From Aphrocallistes beatrix (taxonomy: Eukaryota; Porifera; Hexactinellida; Sceptrulophora; Aphrocallistidae), in NCBI GenBank assembly GCA_963281255.1, contig OY725495.1, forward strand, positions 186,001-250,000: a stretch of DNA of 64,000 nucleotides. Direction: 5' to 3'. The position numbers and the translations under genes were made by a program. How positions within the stretch are numbered: the first letter of the stretch is position 1; each line of letters starts with the position of its first letter. Of this stretch, positions 1-11,757 are shown piece after piece. The notes beneath the pieces were generated by a model that saw nothing but the letters and a program-made list of their open reading frames with translations, ran no database searches and had not been told where the DNA came from.

Positions 1-2986
1 AAATTCGCGTTAATGATTTCAGTGTTACAAGGAAATTTAGAATTAGGCGATTCCTGGAAGATAACTTCTCTATCTAACTTAAGTAACGCATTCGCTTCAT
101 ATTCAGGGACCTGAAATACAGAGTAGAACATGTCGATTGAAGTGCTCTTCTCGCTATGAACAGGACTCGAGGCGTATACTAAGTTCCCATCATCTTCTTT
201 AAAATACTTATCTTTCCCCTGACTATAAATCAGCAAGTCGTACTGCGTTCCAAACCTCTGTATCGCATCTGCTACGAACACATCCTGTATGGTAAGGGAC
301 TGCTTGTAGTCGTATGGGCGTTGCATATGGTTAAGCTGGATGCCGGGAACTCGTAGCTGCGTTATAATCCTATTGTGATGTGAGAAAGAGAGTGTCACTT
401 CCTGGAAAGTGAAGCTTGCATCGAGTAGCTTCGTTTCCATCAGTAGCCTTCGCTTCTCAACGTTCCAATAATTCAGTTGATCTGACCAGAGAATGCTAGA
501 ATTCGTCATAGAGGAAGTGGTAGGGGTAATATCTTGAACTAAAATTGGGATCGGTTTAACAGGCCCAGTACTTGAAACTACTGAACTTTTCGGACTTTTG
601 AGAATCGTTTTTAGGAAATTTTCTTGTATATGCAAGATTGTATTGAATTTCTCTTCGTCAATGTGAATATCCAACCTAGGCAGGGCTCCGGTTATGGCGA
701 TATTTGACTCTGAGGGATCGCACGTAAACCTCAGGCGGCGACAGAGCTGGAGACAAACAGTTAACTTATCAAGGACGTGAAATGGGGTTGAAGGTTGCTT
801 ATAAGCCATTTTCCAGGATTCCGAACTGAAATTGTCAGTCACTAGTATCTGTAGATTATTGATAACCAGTTGATATCGGTCATATAGTTTATGCAAAAGA
901 GTCTTGCCCAGGTAATCCGCGAATGTTTCAACAGCATTGGGGTCAGTTGGAGTGAGTGTAGAGATTCTTTCTTGAGGAGTCATCGCACCGATTGGAGTAA
1001 CAAAATCATCATCACCATCATCATCATCATCATCTCCATTGTCCAAAGAAAAGGCAATTTCTTGACTGTTTTCATCCATTGTTTTGAGAGAGAACAAGCC
1101 GAGATCGATGATAACAGCTCTACTCTCTTGCACACAGAAGTTTTCTGGGAGAACGAAACAAGGTGCGGAAATTTCTAAATCGACATTGAGGTGCTTTGAG
1201 CTCCACCATCTCTCTTCCTGTAAAGCTTCAGCGATTACAGGACGGATCTCTTTCACGGTGTAAGATTTAAGAGCTGCGATTTTCTCGCGAAAAATAACCG
1301 TTAGGTTCGCCTCCAGGTTAGAGCCGCTTGGTATTGAAGGCAGCCTGAAAAAGTCTTGTAATAAGCTAACAATGCTCATGTTGCAAATCACTTCTAACGG
1401 CTGGGAACGACCTGAAATACTCAAGTCAGCGTACTTTTTGGATTTCCTTTTCACCACGCACAAAGAAAACAATTCATTAGTCGGTGATTGTCTGTCTCGA
1501 ATTGGCTCAACTAGTATAGGGAAAAAAGATTGAGAGTGATGTTTGTCAAGGATTTGAATGGAAATGAGAGAAAGGTCGAAGCGATAATAGTTAATTCTCG
1601 GCCNNNNNNNNNNNNNNNNNNNNNNNNNNNNNNNNNNNNNNNNNNNNNNNNNNNNNNNNNNNNNNNNNNNNNNNNNNNNNNNNNNNNNNNNNNNNNNNNN
1701 NNNNNNNNNNNNNNNNNNNNNNNNNNNNNNNNNNNNNNNNNNNNNNNNNNNNNNNNNNNNNNNNNNNNNNNNNNNNNNNNNNNNNNNNNNNNNNNNNNNN
1801 NNNCAGTGAGTTGAGTCTGCTCGGACTTGGTGAGGCTGACAGAAGACTCCAAGTGTTTTGCATATGCTCGAGTGTAGAAGAGTAGCATGGTGAGACGACG
1901 CGAAATATACTTCCATGTCATTCTGCGATTTCGTTCAGCAATTCGTGTTTGGTGGACTTTAAATGCAAACTGCCACCATAGTTTAGCATTTCCCATGACA
2001 GGCAATTCAGGCCTCCACTTCCTTACAGCTCTAGATCGGTAGTACATATCGAACGAATCGCCAGTGCTAACCAAAGATTTGTACTGAGTTTTCCCGAGGG
2101 AGAGTTTCACATTCGGTAGTTCGATGTAGAGCTGATATCTAGGCCCGTCATCATTGTGTAAAGGCTGTGGGTTACGGTTACGGATTACTTTAGCGGTGCA
2201 AGAGACAGGCTGGAGAAGATTGCAACAGACATACAAATTATTTGAATTGTAGCAATGACCAGGGCCTACATAAGCAGTATTAGAGACATTCCCTAAAGTG
2301 TCGAGTATTTGTGGTATTTCTAATGGTTGAAACGAGAGATCATGGTGGGAGATATTATCAGTATAAACCTCAAGGTTTGTTAGTTCAACTAATTTCCATG
2401 ATTTAGCACGATTAGTAGTGAAATTCTGCTGCCAATTACCATCTGTGGAGTGTGCAGCCAGCTTGCCTATCTTCATACCCAGAGAGTAAGGCCAAACTGC
2501 GGTTCGTTTCTCTTCATAACGCATGTGCACCTGCTCTATACTAACCTGAAGGTTTTCCAGAATGGTGGCGAGGAGTTTAGAAGTCCAAGAACCGTCCGAA
2601 GACTTCTGGTTCTGCTCATCTCTCCATTTTTCTTCCATTTTTTGAAGACGTTTCATCTTGGTTGCAATTTCGAACTCAGCTTCATCTTTCTCATTAATCT
2701 TTCCCAACTCACTCGGCTCGACAATCACATACAAGCCCTGGACTAAGACCTCCCACGGTTGTGACTTGAGAGCACTCATAGGGATTTTCAATTTCAGTTT
2801 CTTTACAAAACCTGCTTTTATTTCAATCGGCAGGCCAAGTTTCCGGATCCCATCTGTTCTCACTGGAAGATTGTCGATCTCGACAGACCCGCTCAAAAAC
2901 ATGAAACTCAACTGGTCAGAGCCTACATTCTCAAGATATTCGCCGAGGTAATTCCTGAGGATGTAAGCTATTACGCTCTCTAGCAT
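1..2986 (-). CDS. VPS13D: VPS13D-like bridge-like lipid transfer protein, N-terminal part (3' end outside window, internal assembly gap)
   Basis: VPS13 proteins form long hydrophobic grooves that carry lipids between organelles at contact sites; VPS13D serves mitochondria, peroxisomes and ER. The ATG at 2986 opens a chorein N-terminus beginning MLESVIAYILRNYLG, followed by a GxVEIDNLPV-type stretch, KAGF and an EEKW motif near residue 120. These match VPS13D better than VPS13A/C. A later W-W-F-A block and a TWKYI-type motif are also VPS13-like. The frame is open to 1804, where 200 Ns begin. Beyond the gap (1601 to 1) a different minus frame stays open for about 530 codons, including an acidic Asp run coded by a GAT repeat and a RPYDY block like VPS13D. 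The frame from the upstream part hits a stop at 1511 only because the gap length is arbitrary. No intron is visible. Confidence 0.85.
1003..1037. repeat. ATC/GAT trinucleotide repeat coding an Asp run
   Basis: An imperfect run of ATC triplets on the plus strand, read as GAT on the minus strand, encodes an acidic Asp-rich loop in the VPS13D protein. Such low-complexity insertions are common in loops of long VPS13 proteins. It is in frame with the ORF downstream of the gap. Confidence 0.8.
1604..1803. other. Assembly gap of 200 Ns inside VPS13D
   Basis: Exactly 200 N characters, the usual placeholder size for a gap of unknown length. The coding frames on the two sides differ by two positions, so the true distance is not 200 modulo 3 unless an intron or frameshift lies within. 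Confidence 0.98.
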
Positions 2987-3242
2987 AAAAAATAGAATAC
3001 AATCTATGGAAAGAGTAAGATGAGGGAACTAGTACACAAGAAGAGTAAGTTTCTATTACTATTTGTACTAAAGCAACAAACCAAGAAAATAAAACTAAGG
3101 GAGAAGAATTATGTAGATTTATAGAAGACTCAAGTCAAATAACGTATTTTAAACAACGTAACAAAAATGAATAACTATACGTCTATTCAGGCATCATAAA
3201 AATGAAATAGATATCCTGAAATAAATATGGAAAATGTTAGTT

Positions 3243-4049
3243 CTATTTCTCAGTAGTGAATACGTCGAGTAATTTAAGAAGAACATTTTTGCCTTCTTGA
3301 AATGCAATAATAATATCATTAGTAGTAGTAGACGCGATGCCTCTTGGCTGGAGGCATTGAAAGTCTGAAGTATCAAGCAAATGGATAAACTTACCTTTAT
3401 TAGAAATGATTTTAACCTTGTTCACTTTCCAATCTGTGATAAAGTAACAGTCATCAACACCGATTGTAAAGTGACAGGCGTTTGAAAAGGGGATGGAATC
3501 GTAATTGATCAGAACGGAGGCAACCAACTCTCCATTCTGGGAGTTAAGTAGTTTGATCAAGTTAGTATCTACTTCTAAAACATGAATAATCCCCTGTTTA
3601 ACCTGGATATCATAAGATACGCTTATAACTCCTTTCGCAAGGCATCTCAAATATTCTAAATTAGTGCTGAAAACGCTTATCCTCTGCTTATCAGCCTCTA
3701 GCACAAATACTTCATCCTCTTCGAGAGAAACTGCAACAGGATTGTACAGCATCAGCATTTCTTCAGCAGGTTTCGTTTTCAAAAGTGAGAAATCAACAGA
3801 AGAAAATTTATAGAAAAAGTCTTTGAAATAGTCCGTAACATAAATTGCCTCGTTTGATAGAGCAATGCCTCTCGGGTAGCGTAGAACTCCTTTGCCGAAT
3901 TGTGCCAAATACTTAAGATTCCCGTCCCACACTTGTACACGGCCGTTGTTAGCATCAACCACATAGATATTCCCTGTGAGGGGATCTAGTTTCACTGCAC
4001 GAGGCTGGTCGAATTCAGTAGGACCATGCCCGTGCCTGCCTACCTGCAT
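3243..4049 (-). CDS. NHL-repeat beta-propeller protein (possibly missing a 5' exon)
   Basis: About 268 residues made largely of NHL-type blades. The first blade is clear: a GPTEFDQPRAVKLD stretch followed by GNIYVVDANNGRVQVWD, then a second with YPRGIALS and IYVTD. NHL propellers usually bind RNA or protein partners, and in TRIM-NHL proteins they follow a RING and coiled coil, which are absent here. The frame is open to a TTG at 4052, but the first ATG is at 4049. The sequence around it (TGATGCAG then GTAGGC) could also be a splice acceptor, so the ORF may be the last exon of a longer gene; I found no convincing upstream exon before DNMT3 ends at 4387. The protein resembles in kind the coiled-coil/NHL gene at 62307. 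Function unknown. Confidence 0.6.
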   Translation of the reverse strand: MQVGRHGHGPTEFDQPRAVKLDPLTGNIYVVDANNGRVQVWDGNLKYLAQFGKGVLRYPRGIALSNEAIYVTDYFKDFFYKFSSVDFSLLKTKPAEEMLMLYNPVAVSLEEDEVFVLEADKQRISVFSTNLEYLRCLAKGVISVSYDIQVKQGIIHVLEVDTNLIKLLNSQNGELVASVLINYDSIPFSNACHFTIGVDDCYFITDWKVNKVKIISNKGKFIHLLDTSDFQCLQPRGIASTTTNDIIIAFQEGKNVLLKLLDVFTTEK

Positions 4050-4386
4050 CAAACTACAAACGTATTTAAAACTTTTTAGTGTTAATTTTTAGTGTTTCGT
4101 AGTACAAACTTAAAATTATTAATATTTATTTCAAAATTACAGGTTTGTGATAAATTAGGTCGCAAATACAACTAAAACAAAACATAACATCAATATAAAA
4201 TAAAGCAAGTTCAAATATGAGGTGATAGTAGCAGAATATCTATAATTAAATCCAAAATCTAAGTTCAGAAGGGATGTAGTACAGATTTAATCTAAATTGA
4301 GCTAATCCACCAGATGAAAAATGGGGATACAAAATAAGATGTATTTCTTAAAAAATAAAGTGAAGATCTGAGGAGGATACTCTTAT
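4050..4386. other. Intergenic, nothing recognised
   Basis: AT-rich spacer between the NHL gene and the 3' end of DNMT3. It would hold the DNMT3 3' UTR and the NHL promoter. No ORF, RNA or repeat seen. Confidence 0.6.
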
Positions 4387-7300
4387 CTAGATTACTGCAG
4401 GCGGGGTGGACTTAAAGTAGCCTTTGAGGGGTGCGAGAACATATTTGATGACAGGGACACACCAGGCATTCTCAATAAGTGACTGTCTATTCTCTATGCT
4501 CGTGTTACATACGTCGGTAAAGTGCTGAGGCAGACCGTGTATTTGCTCAAACTCGCTCACGAAGAGATTATCATCTTCCATGTCTGAATCGCCCATTCTG
4601 TTCTTGACAGGGTACACAGTTTCCCTTGAACGACTGCTTCTGTAACTCGGAGGCTTAACTTTGTCAACTTTAGCATGGCGATCTAGTCCGTTCATTAAGC
4701 ATTCTTGAAGATGGATTTTGGTGTTGTGTCCCGGTACCTTGGGCCTGTTCAGTCCGGGGATGTTACTCCAGAAGTATCTTTGGTCATCAATAGCTGAAAA
4801 TTGTTTAATGCAGATAGTGACTGGCTCTTGCGCTAAAAATCGCGATATTGTGTCTCTATCTTCGTTCTTCATTGACTCTGTGTTTTCGAAAAACCAGAAG
4901 AAGGAACGATTGTCGTCATTATTTGGAAAGCAATAATTTAGAATTCTATAAAATTCAAAAACCAGAGGCCCAGTGCCCCTCTGGTCATAAAGTCCCTTTC
5001 GATTTGGGTTTTCTGTAGACAGGTCTTGGCTTGGAGGACCAGCGCACACCAAATCAAACGGGCCCCACTTGTCAATATCTTCCAAAGTGATCTTCTTAAT
5101 ATCGCCTACATGTGTGATTTTTGAGAAATTACACTGTGAAATTCTCTGAGCACCAAGATCGATTTCTGAGGCGATATAGCAATCTATTTCAAAACCGAGT
5201 TCTTTCAGAGCTAGCAGACTGGTGGAAATTCCGTCGAATAGCGCCAATACGCGTAGAGGAGTACGGGCTTTTGCTGGTCGTGGAGGAGGGATATCTACCG
5301 CTCTGTACTTAAACGGGTGGTCAGTTGAAGTGTTGCGAAATACTTGGAGTAACCTTTCATTCCAATCTGGCCTTACTCTCAGGTTATTAAGGGAGAGTGG
5401 ACCTTCTTTGTCCGCTTGCTGACATAGGAAACAGTGCCACTCAGACTTGTTAATAATATTTTCCTTCTCTTCCTGAGAGATAAGATCTTGAATACAACTC
5501 TGACAAAACGAAGCACAGGAAGAATTGTTGCATATGACAACATTCTCCCCACCAGCACAGATGGAGCAGTACTCTTGCTCTCCGTTCTCGTCAAAAAGAT
5601 AGAAACAAGCCTGGAACTCTCTGAAACAGCGTTCACAGAACCCGCCTTCAATGAGTGGGTGTTCCTGGAGACTTTGATCATGCCTAGATGGGAGAGTTAA
5701 TATCAAAGAGACACGTGTGAAACACCAGACAGACATGATGAATATTAATTACCAGCAAACTTCTGAAATAGAAGAAAAATGTATAATAATCACTTACGTA
5801 GGGAGAAATTAATTGTGAATTATGATTTCTCTAAAAAATGCATATACATGCATAAATCATAATGCCATGTTCAGGAATTCAGGAATTTCGAAAGGATTTT
5901 GCGAAGAATTTATTGTTAACGTATAAATTTTTTTTTGAATAGTATTGAAACATCTAAATATATTCAATTAAATGCTAATTTTACCAATTAAATTTTAAAA
6001 TAAAGAGCAAATTAAATATTAATATAAAAACTTACTTGTGACAACCGAGACAGAAGTTTCGAATTTCGATTTTCCCTCCCCTCAACAGATCAAGATTTTC
6101 TTTATTATTTTTGCGTTCCTTTTCCGCCCTCGAATCGTGCAAAATATGCTCCTCTGAATCACGGAAACTAAAACGCCTCTTTTTGATCTTAGCAGTATCA
6201 AAAGCACAAAGTTCTTCATTCGATTCAATCTCGCTACCAGAATCAATCATTTGGTAACACGGAGCGATTGGACTCATTTCATCTTCACAGCGAGTTAACA
6301 GTCCGGCTAGATTGTACGGTGGGAAGCCCTTCAATGCCCAGGCTAACTTCACCTGTTCATCTTGGGTTAAACTGTAGAGCGATTGGATTTCTTTCTGCTT
6401 TTCTTTCGAATTTCGATCATTCAAAATATCTTCGAAAATGACAGGAGTCGAATCATCCTCTTCCTTAGCATCCGTGTCTGAAGAGAACTTGGTTCGTTTA
6501 TACAGTTCAGTTCTTTTCTTTGAAACATCGATACATTTGAAGATGGCATTTTTATAGGTTGGGTTCGAAAAACTAGGCAAGGACAGAAGTTGAAGGAAGC
6601 TGGTTATAGGCTTGATATTCTTATGCAGCACATCAGAGTATTGGTATTCCCCGAACCAGGTCACCCACTGACAACCCTGAGGGGTTTCAGTCTTTCCGAT
6701 CACACTAGGAGCTATCACCATTCCTGGCCACCACTCGCAGCTCTTAATCTTGCCCCATATAATGCTCCCGTACTCGAATTGCTGAGAGATGCTAGAAGTT
6801 GTGCGACTTCGTGATTTCACTGACAACGGTGGTCTCCCTCGTTTCAGTTTGCCTGATTCGCCGAATGAACTCTGGCTCATGTATTTCGGTGGTCTCCCGC
6901 GACCTCTCTTGCTGATGTTATTATCATCAGTTGGCGTCCTTGCCAGTCCAATGTATCCATTTTTATTGGATTTCGGTCTGCCTCTAGGTCTGGGAGATGT
7001 CGGCGTCTTTTCATACATTTGGTCGCTGAAGCTACTGCCTGGGGTTGGTAGCTGGGGGGATGACGTGGAAAAAGTTCTTTTGCTGCTCGCTGAGAAAGGT
7101 ATCTTCAAATCCTGAGGATAAATCCTTTTAGCCTTCTTGATAGGATTTTCACATTCTTCTGATGAATCGTGGAAATGTCGCTTCGTAGATGTGGGTAGTA
7201 GCATTTCCTCTGAGTCGACATCATAGGACTCAGGTTGCTTTAGGATAACTGTGGTGCTTGATTCTGCCGTGATAGGGGTATGCCTAAGTTCAGTTGTCTC

Positions 7301-7444
7301 GATCGTATTCACAATATGAATATCCGTATTGGGGTGCTCGTTATTGGGCGTGAGAGGGACCACAATGTATCCGGACCCCATGGATTCTGAGGACTCGGGT
7401 AAGATGGCAGGGATGCTCAGGTTAATTCTCTCTTCTGATGTCAT
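4387..7444 (-). CDS. DNMT3: DNMT3 family DNA cytosine-5 methyltransferase, catalytic Cys replaced by Ser
   Basis: De novo methyltransferase architecture in two exons, 7444-6036 and 5683-4387, joined across a 352 bp GT-AG intron (phase 2, AA|G giving Lys 470); 901 residues. Residues about 150-207 carry three AT-hook motifs (RPRGRPK, KRGRGRPPK, KRGRPP), then a PWWP domain (223-310; core EWWPGMV). A cysteine-rich ADD zinc module starts as CLGCH at the end of exon 1 and continues with CERC, CSIC, CQSC and CFLC in exon 2. The methyltransferase has motif I (LALFDGIST), WGPFDLV, motif VI (FFENT), QRYFW of motif VIII and a C-terminal VPVIKYVLAPL. Motif IV, normally P-C-N/Q, reads GPPSQDLS: Ser 688, codon AGC at 5029-5031. 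Motif X, GRSW in DNMT3A, reads ENAW. The family assignment is secure; enzymatic activity is doubtful, and the protein could instead act as a DNMT3L-like regulator or reader. A TATA-like site lies 46 bp upstream. Confidence 0.92.
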
Positions 7445-10400
7445 GGTTTTTGCTTTTTTTTAAGAATTGAACTAGATCGATTATTGTTGTATTTATATAC
7501 AAAACTAAATATTGGCCTATTGTTGAATTGTTTTCAGAATCTATTGCGACAATCGTAAGTAAAACCAACAAAACAATTCTGGTGCTGGTTCTAGGCGAAA
7601 TGCATTCATATTACCCAGAGATTTTTTATCTTATGCGTAATGCCGAGAGCAGATTTCAATTCGATTAATGAACTACCCATCATTTTGAGAAGATACAAGT
7701 CATGATTATAATTTTTAACTGTAAATATGAATATTTTTCTCAGATCACCATATTGGAACTAATGAGCAAATCAAGTTTGGGAAAAATTGAAAATGACAGA
7801 CAAAAACATACGAAAATTAATCGAAGCGTTTAAATGATATATATATCCATTCTTAGGGTTTAAGTTAAATTCATCGAAAAAGGAAATAAAATAAATATTT
7901 TTGACAATTATTCTTCAAAAAAAATTGTAAAGATTATTAAGGTCAATGAGAAGTATTCTACGTTGGAATTGTGAAATAAAACAAATTAAAAATAAATTTT
8001 GATATTGTAAAAATTAAAAAAATTGGATGAAGTTATATAATTATTATAAATAAAAGTGTAGTTGAGAGATATCTCTATAGATTTATAGATATAAGAGAAT
8101 GGACTAGTAGTCATTTGACAATTAAAAGCCTATTCCGAACAAAAGCAATAATAAACTTTATGGAATTCAAATTTAAATAATCAAATTTTACAAGTTTGTG
8201 GTACTTCTCATTTTCGTCCTAAAGCTAGAAAACTAAAATATTTCTCGAAAAAGTGATACTATTAGATCAATATTTGATTTAATTATTTTAAGTGAAACAT
8301 GAGGGGCTTATTAAAAAAATTTAGGGAAAATACGATATATAGTGTATATACAATTTTGATTAACCAAATATATTTCTTCAAAAATTAATTAGAATTTATA
8401 ATAAAATATAAAGGACATCATCACTTATTTATTATTGGGATTGTATCTTGACTAAAAAGTGGTTTGATTAATAGACATAAGGTAGGATGGGCAAGTAATA
8501 ATAATAATTAGGAAGAACGATATTATGCAAAAATTTTGCTAAATAATGAATCTAATCAATTACACTATTCTTCAATCGAAAAATGAAGAAACAACTACAC
8601 AAATAGTCGATTAATAGTGCCAAAGCGTGGATATAGGCTTGATAGATGTACATAAGTGAAACCTTCTTACAAGAACTGAAAAGGCTTTACATGAAGCATG
8701 TGTGTATAATATGATGCATTTCTAGTAGAGAGGTCTCAATTACGAACTCAGGTCAGTGAAAGAATGTTTTGTTAGAGATTAGAATCAGAGTACAAACACA
8801 AACATTAATGAAATACAGCAAGACTGGGATATCATAAGGTATTACAGCGATGCTGCACTTTCCAAGTGTATTGTCTCTAAATTAGGTAATCGTTTGGAGT
8901 TATATGCAACCGCTCAATTCTAAGAAAAATAAGAAAGTGTAAGAGATAATATTTAATCTTAATTAATGAAATAATTTTGTTTACAAAGTGTTCCAAATAA
9001 AAGAAATAAATAATTTGCTGGAGGGAATATGTATAAACAAAGAATCTAAATAACAAATAAAAATATAAAAAGAGACATTTTTGGTAGAGTATCTCCAAAA
9101 GGATATAAAATATTTTAGAGTTAAAAAATAGCAGAACCTGGATAGGAATCAAATTAAATTAAACTGCAGAAAAGTTAATAAAGATAAAATAAATAAAAAT
9201 GATCAAATAAAGAGATTATTAAGAAAAAATAATTTTACCAAAATGAAATTTTTAAATTTGCTCCAAAATCAGCAGGGTTACACAATAGAATGAATAATTT
9301 TACAGTTAACAAATAAGAAAAAACAACTTGAAGCTAATTTTGCGAACGTTAAGGTTATCATCAACCCAGGTGAGAAATGATTAAAATTCACAAATTAAAA
9401 TAAAAGTATAATCATAAGCAGATGTAAATGAATTTATTACTTTGCTTCTCTCAATGTTTAATGGTTGAAACGTCAACATTCCAAATATATAATTAAAAGA
9501 TAAAACGAGTATGGGAGAAAACATGTGGATATCAGCTAGTTCATTTACACAGCACAGCCATGTGGTTAGATTGTGGTGACTGTTTCAATTATATTTGAAC
9601 TAAGGATCGGTGGAGATGGACGTGAAATTGATAGCGTGTTGGTGTAAAACACCTGAGGAAATATATGAATTGCTATTTGTTCAAGTTTTGTTTTATCTGG
9701 GAATATAAGGGACGCATCAAAATGTTATACGTGTATATCAATAAGAAATAATAATTGAACCAGTAAGCAGACATAAACACATGGAGCATAAAAGAATACT
9801 GACACAGTGATGCACTATAATAGAAACATATGATTGCTTCAGTTTGCATGCGCAATTAGTTACTAAAACCAAAAGAATGACCTTTTCTTTATCTCCAAGT
9901 GATTAGGTTTGGCACAGGTATTGTTCATTTCCAAAATAATTTAGTGGTTCGACAAAAAAATATCAAATTGGACTAAATCTCCATTTTAAAGCTGTACACG
10001 ATTAATGTATGCGATACAAAATAAACCGCATGGAATTGGTATAAATTAATTATAGGTTCGAACAGGAATAAAAACTAAAGCAAATTAGTAAAACTAAAGA
10101 GAGATATTTGTGGCTCTAAATTAAATAATAGGATGCAAACAGAAGATGAATAATTGAGTACCAGCCCCGAATAGGAAAACAGAATTATATCGATATAAAT
10201 GAAATTCGCTGAGCAATAATTATATTAATGCGAGGTTATGTAATGTCCACGGCACGACATAACAAGAAATCAATAAATTAATCTATAACGTCTGACTTAG
10301 TTGAATTGTTGCACAAGAGAATGTTTGCATATGCTGAATTATATTTAGTAATATTTGGATCATCATGCGTAATAGTTAACCCATTTAATTAAGGGTGAGC

Positions 10401-11757
10401 TGATGAAACTTTGGTTAATATTCATTAGTACATTCCATCAGAATTAATCGGGTAGGAAGAGACTAATTGAAAACTTAAGCTGCAATTAGTCAAGGTCAAA
10501 ACATTACCTTCCAAGTCAAAACAAAAAGTTCATTCAGATTCTGACTCATGTGGACAAATTATATTTTGATTAGTTGTTGCTTTGGACTACGTGATGATCA
10601 AATTATCACTCATTAAGGGCAATAACTAGCAGTTTGTTCAAGTAAAAATGTACTTACATAAGTGTTGCATTCTCAGTTCATGCATAAATGTATAGGAAGC
10701 TATCAAGTAGGTTCATTCTTACCTTATCATCGGATATAAAACGCGAAACCTAGTTGACGTGAATGTATTTGAGCATATTTCATTTTCCTGATTTTGGTTT
10801 AGATTAAAACTTTCATTCCTCTTCAGTGGAGACAAGCTGCTACTGGAGAGGAGAATATCAACAAGCTGAATGCGTATATACTATAAAGTATTTAATTAAA
10901 TAACTATTCAAGATACGTAGAGTGAAGTGGAATTCAGATTTGGCCGACTTATCAGTATAGTAGATTTGTGTCTTCATAATTGTGCCATTGTATCTACGTG
11001 TACACTTTTACTGATTATCGGTTTTAATAGTGTACATTCGGTTACCGAGTCACAGACACAGCATATGCTGAGAATTGCGTACGTGTAACTACAAATGTTC
11101 TTGTCGGATGCAAAGTCTCTTATAAGTTAATCTGTTTAGATTATTCATATATAGATAAAGGAATAGTTAAAATTATTAATGTAAATTGAAAATAATTAAT
11201 ACCTGTGCTGAGGATATCAACTTCAGCAATATTTTAATCGTCTAAATAGAATTCCATCAGAGCATCTCTACGAGTTTGTACATAGAAAGATGAATGAGAA
11301 GTTTCTAGAAGCTCTACCATAAACAAAACAATATTATTTTCCAGGATTCAGCTTGATTCTTTCCATAAATATGAGTCCATTGTTCACAAATTAATCAGAA
11401 TATTCATGATCCATTGTCAATTAATATATTCATTGGTTAAAATTGCCAATTTAAAACACACTAGCTAATAAAGATAAATTTTAAAAATAATTAATTACCT
11501 AAATTCGGTTTCTCATGGCCCTCCATACATAAAAAAATATAAAACGACACTTGTGCGTATAATGTGTATGGTAAATAGGATGATACAGAGTAATAAAGCA
11601 GATAAAAGAGTTCAGATATGAAGTTACCGCTAGGATAGCGATCAAATAAACTAAAAATAGGGCAGATAAATAAAATAGGTTAGAGACCTCCTTAATACTA
11701 TTTACATTCGGTTTAAGTAACTCAAAGCGCTAGAAATATACACTCGATTTAGAAATG
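7445..11757. other. 4.3 kb AT-rich region without recognisable genes
   Basis: Lies between the 5' end of DNMT3 and the 3' end of the ANKFN1 gene. Open frames here are short, lysine/asparagine/leucine-rich and typical of chance in AT-rich DNA. I looked for splice-flanked short exons like those of POMP and found none convincing. It may hold DNMT3 regulatory DNA, the ANKFN1 3' UTR or non-coding transcripts. Confidence 0.5.
7490..7499 (-). promoter_or_regulatory. TATA box candidate for DNMT3
   Basis: Reads TATATAAATA on the minus strand, about 46 bp before the DNMT3 ATG. If transcription starts about 30 bp downstream the 5' UTR is very short. AT-rich background lowers certainty. Confidence 0.4.

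Noticed and set aside
891-1178. 95-codon plus-strand ORF with an Ile run
   Set aside because: It is the antisense shadow of the GAT repeat in VPS13D; the minus frame is open for over 500 codons and conserved in kind.
8877-9152. 91-codon minus-strand ORF in the gene-free block
   Set aside because: Composition is almost only Phe, Leu, Ile, Tyr and Lys, as expected by chance in AT-rich DNA; no motif seen.
10060-10085. GGTTCGAAC resembling a tRNA T-loop
   Set aside because: The flanking bases do not form a T-stem and no acceptor or anticodon arm could be found.
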